Positions 59,101 to 64,000 of a stretch of 64,000 nt of DNA are shown piece by piece. The notes beneath the pieces are model-generated. The model saw only the letters and a program-made list of their open reading frames with translations. It searched no databases and was not told where the DNA came from. The stretch is from the NCBI GenBank assembly GCA_002435865.1, contig DIWV01000007.1, forward strand, positions 239,611-303,610, given 5' to 3'. The stretch comes from Cloacimonetes bacterium UBA6097. Lineage in GTDB: Bacteria; Cloacimonadota; Cloacimonadia; Cloacimonadales; Cloacimonadaceae. How positions within the stretch are numbered: the stretch's first letter is position 1; the number at the start of each line of letters is the position of its first letter. The position numbers and the translations under genes are program-made.

Positions 59101-59826
59101 CTACATCTTCCTGAACAGGAAAAACAGGTATCCGATCAGGTTAACATCCTGATGTTCGTCAGGATGAATAACTATCGGCTCATATTCATTGTTTAGCGAG
59201 ACTAAAACTATCACCTGGTTCGCAGGGTCAAGAACAAGCTTTTTTAACGTAATTGAACCATCTACACGAACAGCGCATACCTTGCCTGCCAGTTTATCCC
59301 ATTCAGCACTTTGCTTGATAAGAATAAGGTCATTATGGCGGATATCTGGTTCCATGCTTTTACCATTAACCCGCAGGCAGATAAAATCATCTACAGAACC
59401 CTTTATCATAGAGCGGCGGACCGTCATTACATCTATTTCTTCCTGAAAGCTTTCCACCGGCAATCCTGCTGCAATTTCACCTTTAACAGGGATATCAACC
59501 ACATCACCCTGAGTGTAATCCTGTTTAGCTTTGGTAATGCTCTGCAGTTCCTGAGTTAACAGGCTTTTTAGCTCTTCCATTCTGCTGTTTGTTTTGTACT
59601 TCGTTGTCACGATTGTATCTTCAAACATTTGTCCCATACCAGTAATCAGCCAGTGCAGATTGACCTTATAACTTTTAGCCAGAAGCAGGAGAGTCTCCAG
59701 GGAAGGCTTAATCCTGTCCGTTTCCATTTGTGATACAGCAGAAGCATTTACGTTTAACGATGCTGCAAGCTCCTGCTGGGAAAGATTGAGTGCCTTGCGG
59801 ACTTTGCGAAGTCTCTGTCCGTTCAT
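59101..59826 (-). CDS. HTH-S24 repressor of the CI/LexA self-cleaving type
   Basis: 241 residues. The N-terminal XRE helix-turn-helix is LNLSQQELAASLNVNASAVSQMETDRIKPS. From 112 on a S24 peptidase domain shows KGEIAAGLP with an Ala-Gly scissile bond at 120-121, RVNGKSMEPDIRHNDLILI (nucleophile Ser157) and DGSITLKKL (general-base Lys195 or 196), all that is needed for RecA-stimulated self-cleavage. It has a cI-like rather than LexA-like DNA-binding domain. A palindrome between its own -35 and -10 boxes suggests autorepression. No phage genes are nearby, so a stress or SOS-like regulator is more likely than a prophage remnant. AGGAGG precedes the ATG. Confidence 0.9.
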   Translation of the reverse strand: MNGQRLRKVRKALNLSQQELAASLNVNASAVSQMETDRIKPSLETLLLLAKSYKVNLHWLITGMGQMFEDTIVTTKYKTNSRMEELKSLLTQELQSITKAKQDYTQGDVVDIPVKGEIAAGLPVESFQEEIDVMTVRRSMIKGSVDDFICLRVNGKSMEPDIRHNDLILIKQSAEWDKLAGKVCAVRVDGSITLKKLVLDPANQVIVLVSLNNEYEPIVIHPDEHQDVNLIGYLFFLFRKM

Positions 59827-59887
59827 AATGTTCCTCCTTATAAGTGTCAGTTAATTATAATTAATGCAGTATTCATAACCCAGAGTC

Positions 59888-59916
59888 ATATTATTAGTAT
59901 CACTAATATATGTCAA
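59888..59916 (-). promoter_or_regulatory. Promoter with overlapping operator palindrome of the CI/LexA-type gene
   Basis: On the minus strand TTGACA (59916-59911) and TAATAT (59893-59888) are 17 bases apart. The perfect inverted repeat TATTAGT-GAT-ACTAATA (59908-59892) occupies the spacer and touches the -10 box, a position where a bound dimer would exclude RNA polymerase. A related half-site, TATTAGTATCGTTA, occurs near 6288 in the leader of the PEGA protein gene. Confidence 0.65.
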
Positions 59917-60062
59917 GTAAAATCAGTGAATATAACAACTTGTTTTGAGAATTAATTTATACTGCTTAACTTTAGAGACGATAATGAAGACAGGTTATCC
60001 GGATAATATCAGGACATCTTAGATTGCAGACTTATATCTCAAACGCTCCTTAGACGATCCGA

Positions 60063-60150
60063 GAGATATTGAACAGAGATCTAAGGGGTATCTAAGGGGT
60101 TTACCCTTAGATACCCCTAGCATCTCCCTTACATCTCCCTTGGATTAATA
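60063..60150. repeat. Iterated palindrome, copy C of the GGGGTATCTAA family
   Basis: GATATTGAACAGAGATCTAA, then GGGGTATCTAAGGGG - TTTA - CCCTTAGATACCCC - TAGCATCTCCC. The left flank equals copy A and the right flank equals copy B. It stands between the repressor promoter and the nth promoter; the rest of 59917-60190 shows no feature. Confidence 0.82.
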
Positions 60151-60192
60151 AAGGCAGATATGAGGTCAAACAGATTAAATTGTGAGATTTGC

Positions 60193-60221
60193 TTGACAGT
60201 AATTGAGAATTGAGATATAAT
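60193..60221 (+). promoter_or_regulatory. Consensus sigma70 promoter of nth
   Basis: TTGACA (60193) and TATAAT (60216) are both perfect and 17 bases apart, the best promoter in the window, about 37 bases before the nth ATG. Confidence 0.85.
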
Positions 60222-60258
60222 AAATTATAATCAAAAGAGCAGGAAAGCGAGTATTATA

Positions 60259-60918
60259 ATGTCTAAAAAAGCAGGTTTTGATATTGATGCAGTAATCCCG
60301 ATTTTGAAAGAGCATTTCCATACAGTAAAAGCTCCCGTAGTGGATTTTATCCAGGCACAGACCAAAGACCCGTTCAAAGTTCTGGTAGCGACCATTCTGA
60401 GTGCCAGGACAAAAGATGAGACAACTACCAAAGCTGTAACCGTATTATTTAAGTTTATTGATACTTACAAAGATTTGGATAAATACACTGCTGCAGAAAT
60501 TGATAAAGCGATTTACCAGGTTGGATTTCACAATGAAAAAGCAAAACATCTCAAGTTATTGCCTGAGATTCTGGAAAATAAGTTTAACGGCAGAGTACCC
60601 AGTGAGATAGATGATTTGTTGTTGCTGCCGGGAGTAGGCAGGAAAACTGCCAATCTGGTCAGGGCTATTGCCTTTGAACTGCCTGCCATTTGCGTTGACG
60701 TGCATGTGCACCGCATCAGCAACCGCTGGGGATATGTTAAAACCAAAACTCCCTTTGATACGGAAATGGCATTGAGGAAAATCCTGCCTGAGAAGTACTG
60801 GATTATGTTTAACTCATATGTAGTGGCTTTCGGACAGAATCTCTGCTATCCCAGGAAACCAAGATGTGCAGAGTGCCCGATTTACAAGTATTGTGCAAGG
60901 ATAGGATTAATACAATGA
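60259..60918 (+). CDS. nth: Endonuclease III
   Basis: 219 residues. Helix-hairpin-helix LPGVGRKTANLV holds catalytic Lys129, the following CVDVHVHRISNR holds Asp147, and the C-terminus has the [4Fe-4S] set Cys196-X6-Cys203-X2-Cys206-X5-Cys212, all with E. coli spacing. It removes oxidized pyrimidines and cuts the abasic site. A weak AGGAAAGCGAG precedes the ATG at 60259, and a perfect promoter lies upstream. Its stop overlaps the start of the next gene (ATGA), so the two are coupled. Confidence 0.97.
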   Translation: MSKKAGFDIDAVIPILKEHFHTVKAPVVDFIQAQTKDPFKVLVATILSARTKDETTTKAVTVLFKFIDTYKDLDKYTAAEIDKAIYQVGFHNEKAKHLKLLPEILENKFNGRVPSEIDDLLLLPGVGRKTANLVRAIAFELPAICVDVHVHRISNRWGYVKTKTPFDTEMALRKILPEKYWIMFNSYVVAFGQNLCYPRKPRCAECPIYKYCARIGLIQ

Positions 60919-61886
60919 TAGCAGCAGAGGCATTACATAATATTTTGCTATTTAAAGGCACAGAGGCACAGAGACGCAGAATATTTTTTATTAAATCCGG
61001 AATATCATTCGTGTATTTTGTTTTTTTCGTGTGTTTCGTGTTGCTGTCTTTTTCACAATTACACGCTCAGAAAATATATCAGGTAAAGGATCAGCGTCTG
61101 GATGAGATTTCCGGAATTGCATCAAGCATGATTAATGAAGGTATATATTATGTCCTAAATGACTCAGGCGGTAAAAACGAAGTCTATGCCATCAATAACA
61201 TAGGCGAGACATTTTCTACTATTGTTTTATCCGGTTTAACAGACAGGGATTGGGAAGACATAGCCATTGGTCCGGGTCCTGACAGCACAAAGAGTTACAT
61301 TTATGTGGGTGAAATCGGCGATAATAAAGCCCAATACCGGAATGTAAGTTTATACCGCTTTGAAGAACCGGTGCTCAAGGTAAAAGGTTTCAAAGAAAAT
61401 GAAAAGGTTACTATTCCGGCAGAAGCTATAGATAAATTTGCTTTTATCTATGAAGACGGAGCCAAAGATTGTGAGACTCTGTTCATTGACCCGCTTTACA
61501 GTGATGTATATCTTGTTTCCAAACGTGAGGAAAAAGTAGGGCTATACCAGATAAAATCTCCCTTAAGCATGGACAGTCTAAATGTTGCCAGGCGTCTCAT
61601 CAGCTTGGATTTTCCTCTTGCAGTTGCTGGTGATATATCTAAAAGCAGGGATAAAATCCTGATTAAAACCTATTCTGATGTTTATTATTGGGATGTTTTA
61701 CCCAATCAGCCGATAGAGGAAGCCCTTAAATCTGAACCCATAAAGCTGCCAAATATAGTTGAACCACAAGGCGAATCCATTTGCTGGTCTGCTGATGGCA
61801 CCAGGTATCTCACTATCAGTGAAACGAGCAAAGACAAGCCGCTGTACCTGTACATCTACCCATTTCCTGAGGACACCTTTAAATAA
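60915..61886 (+). CDS. Secreted propeller-like protein of unknown function, coupled to nth
   Basis: 323 residues from the ATG at 60915 that overlaps the nth stop; an earlier start at 60864 inside nth is unlikely. The first 45 residues are odd: LLFKGTEAQRRRIF is encoded by a GGCACAGAGGCACAGAGACGC tract, and the signal-peptide helix FVYFVFFVCFVLLSFS by a TTCGTGT-type repeat, both well-known dispersed repeat types, so the original start may lie elsewhere or the leader may be captured DNA. After LHAQ the mature part runs ISGIASSMINEGIYYVLNDSGGKNEVYAIN, TDRDWEDIAIGPG, the pattern of SdiA-regulated-like six- or seven-blade propellers. Substrate unknown. Confidence 0.66.
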   Translation: MIAAEALHNILLFKGTEAQRRRIFFIKSGISFVYFVFFVCFVLLSFSQLHAQKIYQVKDQRLDEISGIASSMINEGIYYVLNDSGGKNEVYAINNIGETFSTIVLSGLTDRDWEDIAIGPGPDSTKSYIYVGEIGDNKAQYRNVSLYRFEEPVLKVKGFKENEKVTIPAEAIDKFAFIYEDGAKDCETLFIDPLYSDVYLVSKREEKVGLYQIKSPLSMDSLNVARRLISLDFPLAVAGDISKSRDKILIKTYSDVYYWDVLPNQPIEEALKSEPIKLPNIVEPQGESICWSADGTRYLTISETSKDKPLYLYIYPFPEDTFK

Positions 61887-62100
61887 TCAATAACACACAA
61901 GTCAAGAAATGGAAGGATTGTTCTTTTGATTTCTAAAAAATTATCATAAGAATTAACACTGTTCTTGCTACCCCTCAACCCACCCCTCAAAAAATAAATA
62001 CCATCTCTCCTTATGCCTGTGAGAAAGCATTCACGGGAAATTTGTAAATATTTGAAAAAAAAGAATTTGCATTTCCAATGAATTGAATTATTATATTATA

Positions 62101-62125
62101 TGTCACTCGACAATGTCATGTGACA
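62101..62125. promoter_or_regulatory. Tandem palindromic operators upstream of the barrel and TetR genes
   Basis: TGTCACTCGACA (62101-62112) and the perfect palindrome TGTCATGTGACA (62114-62125) follow a likely -10 (TATATT at 62092, with TTGCAT near 62067), so they overlap the transcript start. A TetR regulator is encoded in the same direction at 62853 and is the obvious candidate to bind here. The remainder of the 61887-62210 gap is AT-rich without other features. Confidence 0.5.
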
Positions 62126-62210
62126 ATATCAATTGAAAGTGTCGATTGAAACAGGCAAGTGACTTGTTCCTCACAACTTTATTGACAATCAATTTTAAAA
62201 AGGAAGAAAA

Positions 62211-62711
62211 ATGAAACAAATATTTTTAGCTTTAGTCTTGTTAGTTGCTTTTATTGCTGTTTATGCACAAAATCCTGTGGCAGTGGGTCAGACCCAGGTC
62301 AATGTTGGAGTTGGTTTTTCCAACTGGGGAGTTCCGGTTTATGTAGGATTGGATTACGGTGCAGGTAAAGACGTAACCTTAGGCGGCCAGTTCTCTTACA
62401 ATTCATATCGCGAAAATTATCATGACAATCGCTACAACCATTCGGTTGTTGGAATCTCAGGAAATGCCAATTATCACTTCAATCATGTTTTAAACATCCC
62501 CACAAACTGGGATTTTTATGCCGGTCTTAACCTTGGTTATTATATATGGCGTTCTCCCAGCGATTATCCCGGAGATTATAATTCAGGTCTTGGACTTGGA
62601 GCTCAAATTGGTGGACGTTACTACTTTTCCGATAAAACAGGTGTAAACCTTGAATTTGGTGGAGGTAGTGCTTTTTCCGGTGGGAAATTCGGACTTTCTT
62701 TTAAACTGTAA
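62211..62711 (+). CDS. Small outer membrane beta-barrel protein
   Basis: 166 residues. A signal peptide (IFLALVLLVAFIAVYAQ) is followed by about eight strands (VNVGVGFSNWGVPVYVGLDYG, NWDFYAGLNLGYYIW) and a C-terminus FGLSFKL, typical of the OMP_b-brl family. Loops are rich in Asn, Tyr and His (YRENYHDNRYNH). AAGGAAG precedes the ATG. It lies upstream of the TetR gene by 141 bases, and both could be read from the operator-bearing promoter near 62100. Function unknown. Confidence 0.75.
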   Translation: MKQIFLALVLLVAFIAVYAQNPVAVGQTQVNVGVGFSNWGVPVYVGLDYGAGKDVTLGGQFSYNSYRENYHDNRYNHSVVGISGNANYHFNHVLNIPTNWDFYAGLNLGYYIWRSPSDYPGDYNSGLGLGAQIGGRYYFSDKTGVNLEFGGGSAFSGGKFGLSFKL

Positions 62712-62852
62712 CAACTATATTTATTCTGTATGGCTCCGGCTAAAGACAGGTGGAGTAATCTGTACTTCATCTGCTTTAGGATCCGGGAGATTCAAACTGC
62801 TAATTGGTTTATCAACCAGACTATGCAGACAATTTAATAATAGAAGGTATTT

Positions 62853-63602
62853 ATGACTGTTCCCATCATCAACCAACCTGTAGTGAATCCTGTAGAAGCA
62901 ATAGATGAAAGGTTTGATAAGGAAATTGTGCAAACTATACCAAGAGGCATACCCTTACCTCCAGACAAGTTTACACCCATGGGTAAAATTTTTACTGCAG
63001 CAACCAATTTGTTTTCAGAATATGGTTACAACGGTACCAGTACGCGTGCCATTGCAGCCGCAGCTGGTGTAAAGCAGGTAATGATAAATTATTATTTTAC
63101 CAGCAAAGTCCTGCTTTACGAATCAGTCTTGAAGTATGAAGGGATGACCATGTTATCAGTGATATTCAGCTCTAAACCAGAACAAAAGTCACCTGAAGAA
63201 ATGCTGATCGATACTCCAATTCGGCTAATGACAGTGATGCACGACAATCCGCAATGGGCTTCTTTGTTGCGGCGTGAGATTGCCGAAGGCGCTGTTCATC
63301 TCAGAAGGGCTTTGAGAGATGTTTCAGAACACGGTCCACTTGGAGCAAATCTACATTTTCATGACGCATATGTAAAAGCTGTGCAAACGGGAAAAGCAAT
63401 CGACCTGCCTATCGAAGCAGTGCGCGAATGCCTTTTGGCTATCGGTTACAGCGCTATCTACCTGGCTCCTCTGATTTCCATGATTAATGAGCGTGATTTC
63501 CATGACGAAAAAGTGTGGGAAGAATGGAAACTGACTTTAAGTACTATCCTTAAACGGGGATTACTGATTAATAATCAGGTATCCCAACCATCTGAAAAAT
63601 AA
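62853..63602 (+). CDS. TetR/AcrR-family transcriptional regulator
   Basis: 249 residues, longer than most TetR proteins owing to about 45 extra residues before the DNA-binding domain (VVNPVEAIDERFDKEIVQTI). The HTH spans FTAATNLFSEYGYNGTSTRAIAAAAGVKQVMINYYFTSKVLLYESVL, a clear TetR_N. The C-terminal ligand domain is all-helical with no recognisable specificity. GAAGG precedes the ATG. Followed after 16 bases by a mini-membrane-protein gene. It probably regulates itself and the preceding barrel through the palindromes near 62100 (inference). Confidence 0.9.
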   Translation: MTVPIINQPVVNPVEAIDERFDKEIVQTIPRGIPLPPDKFTPMGKIFTAATNLFSEYGYNGTSTRAIAAAAGVKQVMINYYFTSKVLLYESVLKYEGMTMLSVIFSSKPEQKSPEEMLIDTPIRLMTVMHDNPQWASLLRREIAEGAVHLRRALRDVSEHGPLGANLHFHDAYVKAVQTGKAIDLPIEAVRECLLAIGYSAIYLAPLISMINERDFHDEKVWEEWKLTLSTILKRGLLINNQVSQPSEK

Positions 63603-63618
63603 AGGAAAGGAAGAAATT

Positions 63619-63768
63619 ATGTTGATGACAATAGCTATTGTTCTGGTTGCCTTATGGCTGCTGGGGATTATTACATCATACACTATAGGAGGATTTATCC
63701 ACATTCTCATAGTGATTGCCGTAATAGTTATTCTTGTGCGGGTTATACGAGGCAAAAAGATACTTTAG
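63619..63768 (+). CDS. DUF5670 (lmo0937-type) small membrane protein
   Basis: 49 residues (MLMTIAIVLVALWLLG, then TSYTIGGFIHILIVIAVIVI and a basic RVIRGKKIL tail). Two membrane helices separated by the GGFIH turn match the lmo0937/DUF5670 family, which is often stress-induced in other bacteria. AAAGGAAGG lies eight bases before the ATG. It is too short for usual gene-length cut-offs; an overlapping 70-codon frame in another register is spurious. Cotranscription with the TetR gene is likely (16-base gap). Confidence 0.82.
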   Translation: MLMTIAIVLVALWLLGIITSYTIGGFIHILIVIAVIVILVRVIRGKKIL

Positions 63769-63892
63769 AAGTTTGCAAATATGCCAACTTTAACTTCCCG
63801 ACACTGGTATCAGGAAACGGGAAAACTGTTCTTTATAACAATTGGGTTTCCATTCAATTAATGTGAAAACTCAAATATCACAGGAGAATCAA

Positions 63893-64000
63893 ATGAAATA
63901 TATAATTTTAGCACTTCTCGTCTTCATGATGACCTTCGGATTGGCTTATGCCCAGTCAGTATTTGGTATCAAGGGCGGTATGAATATATCACGCATATCC
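63893..64000 (+). CDS. Outer membrane beta-barrel protein, 3' truncated by window edge
   Basis: Only the first 36 codons are visible: a signal peptide (IILALLVFMMTFGLAYA) followed by QSVFGIKGGMNISRIS, the opening of the porin-like OMP_b-brl_2 group (GxKGGxNxS). CAGGAG precedes the ATG at 63893. Function cannot be judged. Confidence 0.75.
   Translation, partial: MKYIILALLVFMMTFGLAYAQSVFGIKGGMNISRIS

Noticed and set aside
59101..59826. Prophage remnant suggested by the CI-like repressor
   Set aside because: No integrase, structural, lysis or replication genes and no attachment repeats surround it; neighbours are housekeeping genes.
63654..63866. 70-codon frame overlapping the DUF5670 gene
   Set aside because: The 49-codon frame has a good ribosome site and matches a known family; this one has neither.
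1..64000. tRNA, rRNA or tmRNA genes
   Set aside because: I looked for T-arm and anticodon patterns in the intergenic gaps and saw none; a covariance-model scan would be needed to be sure.

Overview
The window looks like a chromosomal segment of a Gram-negative bacterium with moderately low G+C. The best guess is candidate phylum Cloacimonadota or a close Fibrobacterota-Chlorobiota-Bacteroidota relative. The basis is at least six outer-membrane beta-barrel or PorV-like proteins, four secreted proteins ending in a type-IX-like sorting domain (YPNPF/YPNPV motif, FlgD-like fold), an MlaD protein, lepB, and housekeeping genes mixed with many surface proteins. This is inferred from gene content; no marker tree was run.

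Layout. 1-6.1 kb: 3' part of a YifB/ComM AAA gene, two tandem PiT-type phosphate permeases (one with an altered signature residue) and an unknown membrane-anchored protein. 6.4-9.9 kb: a giant secreted protein with eight PEGA-like repeats. 10-21 kb: housekeeping genes (HAD phosphatase, pyridoxal kinase, cyclic-nucleotide-domain histidine kinase, rpmB, a DUF355-thpR-recA-recX operon, pseudopilin-like gene, folC, dxr) and a PorV-like gene. 21-24.7 kb: a beta-helix surface protein and a field of REP palindromes. 24.7-31 kb: a membrane-anchored PARP-like ADP-ribosyltransferase, tsaE, and a CsoR-headed operon with a MacB-like ABC transporter. 31-37 kb: secreted cyclophilin, xthA, macrodomain hydrolase, alpha/beta hydrolase and two barrels. 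37-48.5 kb: a long plus-strand series (lepB, hemW, a poly(A) polymerase/CCA-type enzyme, a secreted protein, mlaD, a peptidase-propeller-Omp85 fusion, pepA and a two-subunit CoA-transferase). 48.5-50.2 kb: repeats, a small unknown gene and a REP-associated transposase. 50.2-55.5 kb: a cobalamin-riboswitch-controlled seven-bladed propeller resembling BtuG, and two tandem PilX/DUF4900-like proteins. 55.7-64 kb: gapA-fba, an FGE-domain lipoprotein, a CI/LexA-type autorepressor, nth, a TetR regulator, a DUF5670 mini-protein and two barrels, the last cut by the window end.

Themes. (1) Surface biology: the PEGA protein, beta-helix protein, cyclophilin and BtuG-like protein share the same kind of C-terminal domain and probably the same export route; the PorV-like protein could serve it. 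(2) Repeats: one RAYT transposase and at least 13 REP units with inner hairpins, three copies of an unrelated GGGGTATCTAA palindrome, two other iterated palindromes, and a mobile palindrome inserted in frame in a protein. (3) Regulation read from sequence: a cobalamin riboswitch, a CsoR-type operator, a CI/LexA-type operator between -35 and -10, and a TGTCATGTGACA site before a barrel-TetR pair. PepA and the CoA-transferase would fit an amino-acid fermenter (inference).

The strongest candidates for new biology are the riboswitch plus BtuG-like sorting-domain protein, the membrane PARP-like enzyme, and the RAYT/REPIN system with covarying inner hairpins.
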